Source of the DNA: Algoriphagus lutimaris
GTDB lineage: Bacteria; Bacteroidota; Bacteroidia; Cytophagales; Cyclobacteriaceae
NCBI RefSeq assembly: GCF_017051705.1
Contig: NZ_JAFIDJ010000001.1
Coordinates: 1,517,786-1,581,785 of the forward strand
Reading direction: 5' to 3'
DNA length: 64,000 nucleotides
This document shows, one piece after another, positions 17,253 through 28,300 of this stretch. The position numbers and the translations under genes are program-made. The number at the start of each line of letters is the position of its first letter. Positions within the stretch are counted from its first letter, which is position 1. The notes beneath the pieces were generated by a model. That model made no database searches. It worked only from the letters and a program-made list of their open reading frames with translations, and was not told where the DNA came from.

Positions 17253-18107
17253 TTAAACTTCGGTAAAAACAAACTGGGTTAATTTCATGGCTTCTTTCAA
17301 CTCACGTTTATTCAATTTCAAATCATGACCTGCTTTTTCAAGTGTTTCAATCATTACCTCTGTGGCCATATTTCCGACCAAGTCATCCTTGGCCATTGGA
17401 CAGCCACCAAAACCATTTAAAGCACCATCAAAACGGGTACACCCCCCTTTTAACCCGGCTAAAACCTTTTCACCTATTGTTTCTCTGGTACTATGTAAAT
17501 GGGCGCCAAACTCAATGTGTGGAAAGGCCTGAATTTGAGTCTCAAATAACTCTGTGATTAATGCTGGACTAGCAACTCCGATGGTATCAGAAAGTGAGAT
17601 AATTTTTACCCCCAATTGGTCTAGCCGCTCAACGAAGCTTAAAACCATTTCCGGAGAGTACTCCTCACCATAGGGATTACCAAAGCCCATGCTTAGGTAA
17701 GTGATCAAGATTTTCCCTTTTACTTCACAAAGATTTTGTATTTCCTCCAATTCATTGAAAGCCTCAGAAATGGATTTATTGGTATTTCTCTGCTGAAAAG
17801 TCTCAGAAATGGAGAGCGGGAAGCCCAAGTAATCTATTTCAGGAAAGTGCCCGGCATCTTCAGCTCCTCTTAAATTAGCCACGATCGCCAATAGTTTTGA
17901 TTTGGAATGATGTAAATCTAATAGGCTCAACACCTCTTCCGTATCCCTCATCTGTGGAACTGCCTTAGGGTTCACGAAGCTCCCAAAGTCAATAGTATCA
18001 AAACCCACCTCTGACAATTGATTGATATAGGCAGCTTTGATGGCTGTATCAATAAAATGAGGGATCCCCTGCATGGCATCACGTGGGCACTCGATTAATT
18101 TAATCAT
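17253..18107 (-). CDS. Hydroxymethylglutaryl-CoA lyase-family protein
   Basis: A 284-residue TIM-barrel aldolase of the HMGL-like family. It carries the N-terminal ECPRDAMQG (conserved Arg and Asp of the active site), SLSDTIGVASP, FGAHLHST (metal-binding His pair), and GALNGFGGCPMAKDDLVGN matching the HMG-CoA lyase signature with its flexible-loop Cys. The enzyme cleaves 3-hydroxy-3-methylglutaryl-CoA to acetoacetate and acetyl-CoA in leucine breakdown. A related 2-isopropylmalate or citramalate synthase is less likely given the GGCPMA motif and the short length. Start ATG at 18107. Confidence 0.88.
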   Translation of the reverse strand: MIKLIECPRDAMQGIPHFIDTAIKAAYINQLSEVGFDTIDFGSFVNPKAVPQMRDTEEVLSLLDLHHSKSKLLAIVANLRGAEDAGHFPEIDYLGFPLSISETFQQRNTNKSISEAFNELEEIQNLCEVKGKILITYLSMGFGNPYGEEYSPEMVLSFVERLDQLGVKIISLSDTIGVASPALITELFETQIQAFPHIEFGAHLHSTRETIGEKVLAGLKGGCTRFDGALNGFGGCPMAKDDLVGNMATEVMIETLEKAGHDLKLNKRELKEAMKLTQFVFTEV

Positions 18108-18411
18108 CCGTGAATTTAATAAAGTTAAAGAAGGTAAACTGTGAAAATTATTTGAAAGTCCCTTTCTTTTGAATTGATGGTATCTGAAAATGACCTTCTA
18201 CTAAACTTTCACTCTAAAATGTTGAACAAAGGGGGTAAAATGGGGAGATTTCTCCATAAAAAACAAATCACAACCAATTGATAATCAGCTCTAATAAAAT
18301 CAAAATAGGCCCATAAAGCCTTAAAATGGCCATTTACAGCTCAAATCCCTTCTAACATAATTTTTGGTCATATCATTGCATCTAAATGATTAAAACCAAC
18401 CATAATTAACT
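18108..18411. other. Intergenic region between divergent HMGL and lipoprotein genes
   Basis: 304 bp without an open frame I would support. It must hold both divergent promoters. A near-consensus TAATTTTTG with one extra T lies about 50 bp before the lipoprotein start, and a small GGAGA/TCTCC palindrome lies near 18243-18255. I see nothing else. Confidence 0.4.
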
Positions 18412-18933
18412 ATGAGAACTAAATCAACTTTATTAATTAGTGCTGCATTACTTTCGGTCTTTGCCTGTGAAACTAAACAATATAATGAACAAGATAAGGC
18501 AGAAGTAACAGCCAACTTGGAAGATTATGTGGACAGTATTGAAACTGCTGTCAAAATAGTCCCCGTTCATAATTGGACGGCTATTGATCAAAAGTATGAT
18601 AGTCTAGACAGCAAAGCAGAGATTGTCTACAAAGACATAAATGCAGATGATCAACAAATTGAATTGATCGAAATACGATATGAAACAATTGTGGAAAAAG
18701 GTAAAACTGATCAGGAAATGTTTGAAGAAACCGCCGACATGCACATGAAAAACTTGGAAGCTTGGTGGGAGAAAACCTCAGGTAAGGTGGAAAAAGGAAC
18801 TGAAAACACCGTTGAAGAAATTGAAGAAGCCTCTCAAGAAAGCTTAAATTGGCTCGAAAAAAACTTTGATAAATTAAGTAAGGAATCGAAGAAAAAAGTA
18901 GAAGAGATCCGAAAAGAATTAGAAAAAGATTAA
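18412..18933 (+). CDS. Lipoprotein of unknown function
   Basis: A 173-residue protein with a lipoprotein signal (LSVFAC, lipidated Cys at residue 19). The remainder is predicted to be almost entirely helical, acidic and lysine-rich, with possible coiled coils (residues ~105-173, including EEIEEASQESLNWLEK and EESKKKVEEIRKELE-like heptads). It looks like a small envelope protein; no family is recognised. It is a single-gene unit ended by a strong bidirectional terminator shared with metF. Confidence 0.75.
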   Translation: MRTKSTLLISAALLSVFACETKQYNEQDKAEVTANLEDYVDSIETAVKIVPVHNWTAIDQKYDSLDSKAEIVYKDINADDQQIELIEIRYETIVEKGKTDQEMFEETADMHMKNLEAWWEKTSGKVEKGTENTVEEIEEASQESLNWLEKNFDKLSKESKKKVEEIRKELEKD

Positions 18934-18949
18934 TCACCTATTCCCCTCT

Positions 18950-18992
18950 AAAAAAGAGCCCTTCCCGGTGATCGGGAAGGGCTCTTTTTTTT
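18950..18992. terminator. Bidirectional terminator between lipoprotein gene and metF
   Basis: An uninterrupted stem, AAAAAAGAGCCCTTCCCG (18950-18967) pairing across a five-base loop with 18973-18990, T-rich on both strands. It serves the plus-strand lipoprotein gene and the minus-strand metH-metF operon. Confidence 0.93.
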
Positions 18993-19004
18993 ATTTGAAG
19001 GGGA

Positions 19005-19958
19005 TTAAAATATCTCTTTTGCAATCGCATAAGTAGTCCCAGCCTTACTCATGGTATAAAAGTGTAAAGACGGCACCTCCGCTTTTACTAATTCTTTACA
19101 TTGCTTTATAGCCCATTCTATACCTACCTCTCTCACCTCAGAGTTGGTTTTACACTTTTCCAATTCATCCATTAATGGATCAGGGAGGTCCAAAAAGAAT
19201 GTTCTTGGTAACATGGTAATTTGCCCTACAGTCGTGATGGGTTTAATCCCAGGAATAATAGGTACAGTGATCCCTGCTTCTCGAACTTGATCCACAAACT
19301 CAAAATACTTTTGATTATCAAAAAACATTTGAGTAACGATGTATTCTGCTCCTTTTTCTACTTTTTCTTTCAACCTTTTCAGATCAAATTTCATAGAAGG
19401 TGCCTCGAAATGCTTTTCTGGATATCCAGCAACTCCAACACAAAAATCAGTATGAAAACTGGTTTCTGTTTCCTCATGCAAATACTTTCCATTGTTCATT
19501 CGAACAATTTGTTCTACTAATTCACTGGCAAAGTGATGTCCATCTGGCTCAGGAATAAACTTTCCCTCTGTCTTTGGGGCATCCCCTCTAAGAGCCAAGA
19601 CATTTTCTACTCCGATAAAATTTAAGTCTATCAGTGCATTTTCAGTTTCTTCTTTATTGAAACCGCCGCAAAGTAGGTGAGGAACCGCATCCACTTGAAA
19701 TCTATTCATAATGGCAGCACATATCCCCACGGTTCCGGGTCTCTTTTTAGTACTGATCTTCTCCAACAACCCATTGGGATGTTTTTTATAAATATATTCC
19801 TCGCGATGATAGGTTACATCTACGAAAGGAGGCTTAAACTCCATAAGAGGAGCTATTCCTTCAAGTAGTTCATTTAAACTTTGCCCCTTCAAAGGGGGTA
19901 ATATTTCAAAGGAAAAAAGCGTTTGATCAGCTCTTTTCAAGTGTTCCGTAATTTTCAT
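19005..19958 (-). CDS. metF: Methylenetetrahydrofolate reductase
   Basis: The 317-residue flavoprotein reduces 5,10-methylene-THF to 5-methyl-THF, the methyl donor for MetH. Landmarks are [11 protein letters not shown] near the N-terminus, [47 protein letters not shown] and PIIPGIKPI. Its start overlaps the end of the metH C-terminal gene by four bases, so it is the last gene of a three-gene methionine operon controlled by the SAM-I riboswitch at 23758-23859. Confidence 0.96.
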   Translation of the reverse strand: MKITEHLKRADQTLFSFEILPPLKGQSLNELLEGIAPLMEFKPPFVDVTYHREEYIYKKHPNGLLEKISTKKRPGTVGICAAIMNRFQVDAVPHLLCGGFNKEETENALIDLNFIGVENVLALRGDAPKTEGKFIPEPDGHHFASELVEQIVRMNNGKYLHEETETSFHTDFCVGVAGYPEKHFEAPSMKFDLKRLKEKVEKGAEYIVTQMFFDNQKYFEFVDQVREAGITVPIIPGIKPITTVGQITMLPRTFFLDLPDPLMDELEKCKTNSEVREVGIEWAIKQCKELVKAEVPSLHFYTMSKAGTTYAIAKEIF

Positions 19959-22651
19959 ATAGGTTGTGAGGCAAGATTAGTATTGGGTTGATAAGCTAAA
20001 TTTGGGGACAGTAAACTTTCTGCTTCTTTCAAGGATATTCCTTTTCTCTGAGCGTAACTTGCTACTTGATCTTCTCCAATTTTACCCAATCCAAAATATT
20101 TACTATCCGGGTTCGCAAAATAAAATCCAGAAACAGAAGAAGTAGGATACATGGCATAGCTTGACGTTAATGTAATTCCAGCATTTTTCTCCATTTCAAG
20201 TAATCTTGAAATTTCCTCTTTCTCGGAATGTTCTGGACAAGCAGGATATCCAGGAGCCGGTCGGATTCCCTGGTACTCTTCGCGAATTAAAGAGTCATTG
20301 GAAAGTTCTTCGCCTTTCGAATATCCCCAATAATCTTTTCTGACTATTTCATGAAGGTATTCAGCGCCTGCTTCTGCCAATCGATCAGCAAGAGCCTTAA
20401 ATAAAATATCATTATAATCGTCTCCAGCTTTCTGAAATTCAGCAAGTTTTGTTTCCATCCCTGTTCCTGCAGTTACCGCAAAGCAACCCAAGTAATCTGT
20501 TTTTTCTGGATGTATGTAATCTGCTAAGGAGCGGTTTGGAACTCCTTTCCCTTTTTTCCCCTGCTGTCTTAGAAAATGAAACTTGCCAATACTTTGACCC
20601 TCCTTATTCAGTACTTGAACATCATCTTCAGTTCGTTTTACTGGATAAATCCCAAATACTGCATTTGCAGAAAGCCACTTTTCTTTTATGACTTTATCCA
20701 ACATCTGGTTAGCATCAGCCAATAACTTTTTGGCTTCTACACCTACTATTGGATCTTCCAAGATCTTTGGGTATCTACCACTCAGCATCCAAGTACTAAA
20801 GAAAGGAGTCCAATCAATGTAATTTCGCAATACTGAAAGATCGAGTTCCTTTAAAACAGTATTCCCTAATTGATTCGGCTCTACAGGATCAAAATTCTCC
20901 CAGTTTATATCAACTGGGTTTGCCTTTGCCTCTTCATATGAAACCAGCTGTTTTACAGCTTGCTTGGATTCATGCTCTACTCTCAATTGAGCGTAGGTCT
21001 CCTTAATCTTTTGTCTGTAAGTATCTTTCGTCTCCTCTGAAATTGCCTCTCCTGCAATTGGCACAGATTTACTAGCATCGGTCACGTGGACTACAGTTCC
21101 ACTGTAAACCGGATCTATCTTTACTGCGGTATGGATTCTAGAGGTAGTAGCTCCTCCAATTAACAAAGGAATTTTCAATCCTTGTCTTTCCATTTCGGAA
21201 GCCACATTCACCATTTCGTCCAATGAAGGGGTAATCAATCCACTCAATCCTATGATATCTACCTTATTTTTGATGGCTTCGTCAATGATTTTCTGCGCAT
21301 CCACCATCACTCCCAAATCGATGATTTGGTAGCTATTACAAGCTAAGACCACTCCGACTATATTTTTGCCAATATCATGTACATCTCCTTTTACGGTAGC
21401 CATCAAGATTTTCTTCAAGGAGCTTTCCTCCTTTCCTTCTTCTGGTAAAGGCATAAAAGGCTCCAGGTAAGCAACAGCCTTTTTCATCACTCTAGCAGAT
21501 TTTACCACCTGGGGAAGAAACATTTTACCTTCTCCAAATAAATCACCTACCACATTCATCCCATCCATCAAAGGTCCTTCAATCACCTTCAATGGATTAG
21601 TTAATTCCAGCCTTGCCGCTTCAGTATCCTCGATAATAAAATCTAAAATTCCTTTGACCAAGGCATGCTCGATTCTTTTGGCTACAGGGTCAGACCTCCA
21701 AGCTTCATTGACCACTTCCTTCTTTCCAGAAGTTTTTACTGTTTCGGCAAATTCCAACAATTGCTCTGTAGCATCCTCTCTTCTATCAAAAAGAACATCC
21801 TCCACTTTTTCCAGCAAATCCTTAGGAATGTCATCGTAGACTTCCAACAAGGTAGGATTGACAATCCCCATGTCCATCCCATGATGAATAGCATGATACA
21901 AAAAGGCTGCATGCATGGCTTCCCTTACAGGATTATTTCCACGAAAAGAAAAGCTGACATTACTAACGCCTCCACTTACCTTGGCTCCTGGTAAATTTTC
22001 TTTGATCCATTTGGTAGCCAGGAAAAAGTCTAAGGCATTTCTTCTATGCTCCTCCATTCCTGTAGCTACCGGGAATATATTAGGATCAAAAATGATATCT
22101 TGAGGATTAAACTTAACTTGATCCACCAAGATCCTATAACTACGTTCACAAATTTCGATTCTACGAGCATAGGTATCGGCCTGACCATCTTCGTCAAAGG
22201 CCATTACCACAACTGCCGCTCCAAATTTCTTGATAGTTTTGGCTTGGCTGATAAACTCCTCTTCCCCATTCTTTAGTGAAATAGAGTTCACAATCCCTTT
22301 TCCCTGAATACATTTTAATCCGGCCAAAATAATAGCCCATTTAGAGCTATCAATCATAATCGGAATTCTGCTGATTTCTGGTTCGGAGGCTATCAAATTC
22401 AAAAATTTGACCATGGCCATTTCTCCATCAAGCATCCCTTCGTCCATACAGACATCCAAAATCTGAGCACCACCTCTTACTTGATCCAATGCTACTTCAA
22501 GTGCTTCGTCATATTGGCCATTTAAGATCAATCTTGCGAATTTTTTAGAACCTGTAATATTGGTTCTTTCGCCTATGTTGACAAAGTTTATTTCGGGGGT
22601 CAAAACCAAAGGTTCCAACCCAGATAATTTCATGTAATGATTCGTTTCCAT
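19955..22651 (-). CDS. metH: Methionine synthase, folate/cobalamin/activation subunit
   Basis: An 898-residue protein covering the last three modules of cobalamin-dependent methionine synthase. These are the pterin-binding domain (residues ~20-280, [20 protein letters not shown]), the cobalamin cap and B12-binding domain (~300-560, with His425 in [11 protein letters not shown] as the cobalt ligand and [13 protein letters not shown]), and the SAM-binding activation domain (~600-890, with [19 protein letters not shown]). The homocysteine module is on a separate upstream gene, four bases away. This two-gene arrangement is known in Bacteroidota. Both halves look intact, so it is not a frameshifted single gene. 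Confidence 0.95.
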   Translation of the reverse strand: METNHYMKLSGLEPLVLTPEINFVNIGERTNITGSKKFARLILNGQYDEALEVALDQVRGGAQILDVCMDEGMLDGEMAMVKFLNLIASEPEISRIPIMIDSSKWAIILAGLKCIQGKGIVNSISLKNGEEEFISQAKTIKKFGAAVVVMAFDEDGQADTYARRIEICERSYRILVDQVKFNPQDIIFDPNIFPVATGMEEHRRNALDFFLATKWIKENLPGAKVSGGVSNVSFSFRGNNPVREAMHAAFLYHAIHHGMDMGIVNPTLLEVYDDIPKDLLEKVEDVLFDRREDATEQLLEFAETVKTSGKKEVVNEAWRSDPVAKRIEHALVKGILDFIIEDTEAARLELTNPLKVIEGPLMDGMNVVGDLFGEGKMFLPQVVKSARVMKKAVAYLEPFMPLPEEGKEESSLKKILMATVKGDVHDIGKNIVGVVLACNSYQIIDLGVMVDAQKIIDEAIKNKVDIIGLSGLITPSLDEMVNVASEMERQGLKIPLLIGGATTSRIHTAVKIDPVYSGTVVHVTDASKSVPIAGEAISEETKDTYRQKIKETYAQLRVEHESKQAVKQLVSYEEAKANPVDINWENFDPVEPNQLGNTVLKELDLSVLRNYIDWTPFFSTWMLSGRYPKILEDPIVGVEAKKLLADANQMLDKVIKEKWLSANAVFGIYPVKRTEDDVQVLNKEGQSIGKFHFLRQQGKKGKGVPNRSLADYIHPEKTDYLGCFAVTAGTGMETKLAEFQKAGDDYNDILFKALADRLAEAGAEYLHEIVRKDYWGYSKGEELSNDSLIREEYQGIRPAPGYPACPEHSEKEEISRLLEMEKNAGITLTSSYAMYPTSSVSGFYFANPDSKYFGLGKIGEDQVASYAQRKGISLKEAESLLSPNLAYQPNTNLASQPI

Positions 22652-22655
22652 CGCC

Positions 22656-23708
22656 TCAATCCAGGGTTTCTTCTACTTCTTGTTGTAATTTTCTTGGCTG
22701 GTATGCTGCTGCAAGTTTTGCCAATGCGGCAATATGTTCTGGAGTAGTTCCGCAGCAACCTCCTAAGACATTCAGCATGCCCTCTTTCAAAAAGTCTCTT
22801 ACTTGATCAGCCATTTCATTCGCTCCTTGATCATAAGCCCCAAATTCATTTGGCAATCCTGCATTTGGATAAGCACTCACATAGAATGGCGCCTTTTGGG
22901 CCAATACTTTCAAATAAGGTCTTAATTCCTTTGCTCCCAAAGCGCAATTCAAACCAACAGACAACAATGGAACATGCGATACAGAAATCAAGAATGCCTC
23001 TGTGGTTTGGCCGGAAAGGGTTCTCCCGGATGCATCTGTAATCGTTCCAGAAATCATGATAGGAATTCCTCCATCGTGAGGATCCAACGGAATTCCACGT
23101 TCTTCATAAACATCCTGAATCGCATAAAGTGCAGCTTTCGCGTTGAGTGTATCAAAAATCGTTTCAACCAATAAAATATCAGCACCTCCATCAAGCAATC
23201 CTCTCACCTGTTCAGCATAAGCCGTCGCAAGTTGGTCAAAGGTAATAGCTCTATACCCCGGATCATTTACGTCAGGAGAAAGCGAGGCGGTTCGATTGGT
23301 TGGACCAATTGCTCCCGCTACAAACCTTGGCTTATCTGGAGTTTTAGCACTATATTCTTCAGCTACTTCACGGGCCAATTTTGCCGATTCATAATTGATA
23401 GCATAGGCTAAATGAGGAAGATTATAATCCTCTTGTGCAATAGTGGTCCCTGAAAAGGTATTGGTTTCTATAATATCTGCACCAGCATCTAAATACTCTG
23501 CATGAATTGCCTTAATAATATCTGGTCGGCTAAGAGACAATAAATCATTATTGCCCTTCAAGGCCTTGGGATGATTGGCCAATTCAGGTGTTCTAAAATC
23601 TTCTTCTGTAAGGGTATAACGCTGGATCATCGTACCCATCGCTCCATCCAGAATAAGAATTCTTTTAGAAAATTGCTGAAGTAGAAGTTCGGTTCTGTTT
23701 TGCATCAT
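22656..23708 (-). CDS. metH: Methionine synthase, homocysteine-binding subunit
   Basis: A 350-residue homocysteine S-methyltransferase domain equal to the N-terminal module of MetH. It begins with [25 protein letters not shown] split over the start region and carries the zinc ligands Cys255 (VGLNCALG), Cys318 and Cys319 ([12 protein letters not shown]). It is the first gene of the metH-metH-metF operon, preceded by a SAM-I riboswitch. It could act alone as a homocysteine methyltransferase, but the four-base spacing to the rest of MetH argues for a split synthase. Confidence 0.95.
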   Translation of the reverse strand: MMQNRTELLLQQFSKRILILDGAMGTMIQRYTLTEEDFRTPELANHPKALKGNNDLLSLSRPDIIKAIHAEYLDAGADIIETNTFSGTTIAQEDYNLPHLAYAINYESAKLAREVAEEYSAKTPDKPRFVAGAIGPTNRTASLSPDVNDPGYRAITFDQLATAYAEQVRGLLDGGADILLVETIFDTLNAKAALYAIQDVYEERGIPLDPHDGGIPIMISGTITDASGRTLSGQTTEAFLISVSHVPLLSVGLNCALGAKELRPYLKVLAQKAPFYVSAYPNAGLPNEFGAYDQGANEMADQVRDFLKEGMLNVLGGCCGTTPEHIAALAKLAAAYQPRKLQQEVEETLD

Positions 23709-23757
23709 TATTTTTTTATACTGCTAATCGAGCAAAACACGGAAAAAAGTACCTGGA

Positions 23758-23859
23758 CTTATCCGCTCATCTGTTCCCGAAAATCGGGATGGGAGTTAGC
23801 ACCTTGGCTACAGGTTGCTAAGACGTCTTAGGGCCCTTCCCTCGGTCTTTCTCGATAAG
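23758..23859 (-). ncRNA. SAM-I (S-box) riboswitch of the metH-metF operon
   Basis: On the minus strand the RNA opens with CUUAUCGAGAAAGACCGAGG and closes with GGAUAAG, so P1 (CUUAUC/GAUAAG) is perfect. Conserved S-box blocks appear in order: GAGGGA, GGGCCC, UUAGCAACC, AAGGUGCUAACUCC, and a CCCGA/UCGGG hairpin. The aptamer lies 50 bp upstream of the metH ATG at 23708. S-adenosylmethionine binding would lower expression of methionine synthesis. Whether control is at transcription or translation is not clear, as no strong terminator follows. Confidence 0.92.
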
Positions 23860-23864
23860 CAGAC

Positions 23865-23872
23865 CAAAGGTA
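23865..23872 (-). promoter_or_regulatory. Candidate -7 element for the SAM riboswitch transcript
   Basis: On the minus strand TACCTTTG matches TAnnTTTG and ends six bases before the aptamer's P1, so the transcript would begin at or next to the riboswitch. No clear -33 TTTG is seen at the usual spacing. Confidence 0.5.
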
Positions 23873-23943
23873 ATATCATTTTACCAATAAAACAGATTGT
23901 ATGGTCAAATTTGCTGGGTGGATTAATTTTTATTGATTTGCTC

Positions 23944-25260
23944 CTAAGGCCTTATCCCAATTCCAAAACTCAAATAAGGAGCGGACATAAAGCCAGACAT
24001 GTTAAAGTCTCCTAGTTTATAATTAGCAAGTGGTAACTCATAGCCAAATGAACTTGTAAGAATCACATCAAATAGATTTCTTCTTCCTATTGGAATCCCA
24101 TACTCCAAAAAAACTTCTGGTTTGGTCATCAAACCACTATTCTTCAAGTAGCCATCAAAACGTGGCTTTTCAAAAAGCTCTGGAAAATCAGGTTTCCCCT
24201 TTTGGGTATTTGTATATCGGATATTTCCATAACCGATCCCTCCCAACACTCCAATAGACATATTTCTATATTGGATAAATTTCATACCAAGATTCCCATA
24301 TACGCGAAGACTATTCAAAGTATGGTTTCTGAAATTGTTCGCTGCCCCATTCATAGATAAATTATAGACATCCGAACCATAAAGCAGATTTCCACTTTCT
24401 CCTAAAATACGAAGTCCCCAATTGGAAGGAGAACCATCCAGGGCATTAAAACCAGCTTCCTCCAATTGTTTATTAAATTCAGTAGGAGAAGTAAAATGAA
24501 TTCCACTAATCATGGAAAACCCAATGCTAGCATCTTTATAAAAAAAATTCCTATCTGGCAGTGTCAACCCAGCCCCTACTCTTATAAATGCACCACTTTG
24601 AGCATTGTCAAATGAAATTCCGTTGAGATTCCATTTCCCCTCAAATGGGCTAAAGCCATATCCTAATTTCATTAAAACTTCCAAAGCTTCGTTTCTGCCA
24701 AGAAGATCAAAATCATAACTAAGTTGAAAACCAATTTCGGTTAAAAAATTGCCATAATGCTTGGTACCTTTTTGGATATCTTTTTTTCTGAGAATATAGC
24801 CTTGCGAGGGATCATTCAAAAAATCCCCTAAGTTTTCGCTGGGATGCTGCGGTAACATTTGAAAATTCAAAAAACCTGCTCCCACTGACATATAATGGAT
24901 GAGTTGAAATCTTGACTCTTCTATAAAAGCATATCCTACATTCAATAAAGCTCTGGATGTTCTATAATATAACTTGTAGTCATCAAACTCACTTTTGGAA
25001 CCTCGGTTATGGTAAAGCTCCATACCGATGACAAAATCATTATACCTGACCTGGTACCCCAGCCCAATGGTGTTGTACCTATTTCTTAAGCCAGTAAGCC
25101 CTCTTTCTTCCAGTAATTTATCGAATTGATTCAATTTAGCCCCGGAAGTACCTGCCATAAAATAAAAAGATGGTCTTTTGGTTACAAGTCTTTGGGCGGA
25201 AGCACTGAAGGAAATCCCAAAACACAGGATTAACAGAAATAATCTTGAAAAAAAAGGCAT
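23944..25260 (-). CDS. Secreted, probably outer-membrane barrel protein of unknown family
   Basis: The 438-residue protein has a signal peptide (ending FSASAQ) and many alternating aromatic/polar strands with GLGYQVRYNDFVIGMELYHN-like hairpins. It ends SAPYLSFGIGIRP, as barrel proteins often do. I do not recognise the family. It may be a surface porin or assembly protein with glycine-rich turns. It has its own -7 element (25309-25316) inside the space after the histidine kinase gene, so it need not depend on that gene's promoter. No terminator is visible after its stop. Confidence 0.65.
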   Translation of the reverse strand: MPFFSRLFLLILCFGISFSASAQRLVTKRPSFYFMAGTSGAKLNQFDKLLEERGLTGLRNRYNTIGLGYQVRYNDFVIGMELYHNRGSKSEFDDYKLYYRTSRALLNVGYAFIEESRFQLIHYMSVGAGFLNFQMLPQHPSENLGDFLNDPSQGYILRKKDIQKGTKHYGNFLTEIGFQLSYDFDLLGRNEALEVLMKLGYGFSPFEGKWNLNGISFDNAQSGAFIRVGAGLTLPDRNFFYKDASIGFSMISGIHFTSPTEFNKQLEEAGFNALDGSPSNWGLRILGESGNLLYGSDVYNLSMNGAANNFRNHTLNSLRVYGNLGMKFIQYRNMSIGVLGGIGYGNIRYTNTQKGKPDFPELFEKPRFDGYLKNSGLMTKPEVFLEYGIPIGRRNLFDVILTSSFGYELPLANYKLGDFNMSGFMSAPYLSFGIGIRP

Positions 25261-25308
25261 TTAATCACTCTATTAGAAATAGGTCAACTGGTCCAAAACC
25301 TTACTAGG

Positions 25309-25316
25309 CAAAAGTA
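25309..25316 (-). promoter_or_regulatory. Candidate -7 element of the barrel protein gene
   Basis: Minus-strand TACTTTTG, a full TAnnTTTG match, 48 bp before the start at 25260 and just after the stop of the histidine kinase gene. There is no convincing -33 box. Confidence 0.45.
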
Positions 25317-25319
25317 ATG

Positions 25320-28300
25320 CTAAACCGACATTTCGGAGTGATCTTTCCCATTTAGATGAAAAATTAATTTTTCATATAGTATCTCTGGAACGAATGGCTT
25401 AGGGACAAAGTCATTAAAGCCTATCTTGACTAACTCATCTTTTACCTCTTGAATCGAAGTCGCAGTCAAAGCTAAAATCGGGGTCTTTCGTTTTTTTTCT
25501 TGATGATGGGAACGAATAGCTCGTGCTACTTCAAAACCATCCAACACGGGCATTTGAAGATCCAATAAGATTAAATTAAAATCCTCTTCTTTAAATTTCC
25601 CAAGTGCTTCTTTCCCATCAGAAACGATGACGAACCTTCTAACATCCCATTTCTTTAGAAATTTTTGAATGAGAATTTGATTTACATAGTTATCCTCTGC
25701 TACTAAAATGGAAGCCTCCTGAAGAGTCCTTCCTAAATCTCCCAAAGGACCCTTATTTGCTACCTGATCAAGCTTTCCTATTTCAAGTTTAGAAGTAAAC
25801 CTAAAAATACTTCCTCCTCCTTCTCTTTCGCTCACAGAAATTTCACCTCCAAATAATTCAACTAGCCTTTTGACAATAGCTAGTCCCAAGCCAGTACCTC
25901 CGTATTTTCTTGTGGTCGAAGAAGAAGCTTGTGTGAAGGCCTCAAAAATACTATCCCTTTTATCTTCAGGTATACCAATCCCACTATCCTCAAATCTAAA
26001 TTCTATCTCGGTAAATTCCTGGTCCCTTTGAATTTCTTCAAGGACTATTTTCACAAAGCCATGTTCGGTAAATTTAATAGCATTGGATAAGAGATTGTTG
26101 ATAATTTGACCTAGCCTGATTGGGTCACTGACCACTTGATTTGGAAGATTCGGATCAAATACACATTCTACAGCAACTGACTTTTCATGGGCTTGAAAAC
26201 TATGAGAATGCACAATTCGAGAAACCACATTTTGAAGATCAAAAGGAACTGACTCCAACTCCACTTTACCGGAATCAATCTTATTGTAATCTAAAATATC
26301 ATTAATCAGAGCCATTAAGTTCTCTGCAGAAAACTGCAAGGTTTTAAGATTCTCCAATTGATCCGGTCGAGGATTTCCTTCCACTAACAAGTGTGAAAGT
26401 CCGATCACCGCATTCATTGGGGTACGGATTTCATGACTCATCACTGATAGAAATTGAGATTTGATCTGTGACGCCTGCTCTGCATTTTCCTTGGCTTTCA
26501 GCAGTTCTTTTTGTGCCTCTTTCAATTTGGAAATATCTCTTGCTATTCCCGTATAATAATTTTCCTGGCCGTCTTTGGTATTAACCAGCTTTCCATTGGA
26601 ATTGAAAACTTTGAATTCTCCATTCTTATGCTTCAAGCGAAATTCCAGGTATTGATTGACAGAAAGAAAATCCTCCGTAGATTCAAGCATTTCCTGAAAC
26701 TTACCCATGTCATCTGGGTTCAAAAATTCAAAAATAGACCTTCCAATTACTTCCTCTGTTTTATAACCTAAAAACTGTTGGACGTTTGGAGAAACGTATT
26801 TCAGGTCAAAAGACTCAGTCAAGGAAAAAATGATTTCCGTGGACTCTTCTACCAGTGTCCGGTATTTTTCCTCAGATTGTAATAAATCAATTTTTGCCTG
26901 GTGTTCCTCTGTAATATCCCGAATGATACTTAAGACAAATTCCACCTCATTTCGGATTATAATTGGTCTAAAAATCCTGGAATAATATCTGCCGTTTATC
27001 TGAAGTTTAGATTCAATAATCTCTCTTTCATAATAAACTTTATCTAGCAATTCATTTACCTCCTTATAAGAGGTAAGTTGTACTTCCCATAAAAATTTCC
27101 CTTCAAAATCCTCACTTGACATTCCCCAATTTTCAAAATTGGTTCCTTCTGCAACAATGTACTTCCTTTCTTTATCCAGCAAGAAGATATTGGTACCGGG
27201 TATATTGGAAGCTAAGATTCGGTATTGCCTATCTCGTTCTTCATTGATTTCCTCTAGGTTTTTTCGATCATTGATATCTTGAAAAATCCCCTCATGCAGA
27301 ATAATCTCTCCTGCATCATTCAGTACATCTTGGGTCTGGTCTTCCACCCAAGTATATTTTCCATTAGCATTTCTGAACCGATAAGTTCCGGAAAATGATT
27401 TTATCCCTTTTTCAGTTTTTATCAATTTTGCTTTTTCTCTGAATTGACGTGCATCCTCAGGATACAATAAATCCAGAATAGACTTTTTTTCTTTTAAAAG
27501 CGTCTTTGAATCATAGCCAAAGCGACTGATGTTTTCTGAGATATATACCAATTCAAAATCATTGTTGGGGTCGGTCCTAAAGAGTATGGTTGGACTATTT
27601 TCAACAATCACTTGAGCCCTTCGGGCCAACTTTTCGCTTTCATATTTTTCGGTTAGATTTCTTAACACAAATGAAAACCCAATTTTCTCATTTGTTTCCG
27701 AAAAAATAGTCTGAATAGAAATATCAAAAGGTTCTAGTGGACGATCAAGAATTTTAATGAACACTTCATTTTTCCATAGTGAAGACTCTCCCTTTTTTGT
27801 CAAAAACTCATTCAAACTCGAGTCCTTGTCCTCAAATTTGAAATACTCTTTGATGGTTCCTGAAAAAGTTTGTTTGCCACTCTGTCCCAACAACCCTCTA
27901 GCAGCTTCATTTAAATAAATGAAATTAAGGTCTGGATCGGTCACAACAATGGGGTCATTAACCTGTGCTAAAATCTGAGATTGTAACAGTAGATTCTCCT
28001 CAGAGGCCCTTTTATGGGTAATATCCGTACAAAAACCTACCACTTCCACACGTTGATTGAAAAACTGCTTCCTTGCGTCAATTTCATATTGAATCACCAC
28101 CTTCTTCTTTTCAGGAGACAGCATTACAAATTCCCCCGAAGTAGATTTGTGGGTAGCAACTGTTTCTTTCAGATTATTGATAAATCCCCGTCGGTACTCT
28201 TTTTCCATGCTGTAGATTAACTTGGAAAATTTTGCATAGGTAGGACTTTCTCCCATACCAAACATATGGGCTAACCCCCCTGAGAAATGAAAACTCTTTC

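Noticed and set aside
22640-22670. metH as one gene broken by a frameshift
   Set aside because: The two halves have their own start and stop, clean domain boundaries and intact catalytic residues, and the split is known in the phylum.
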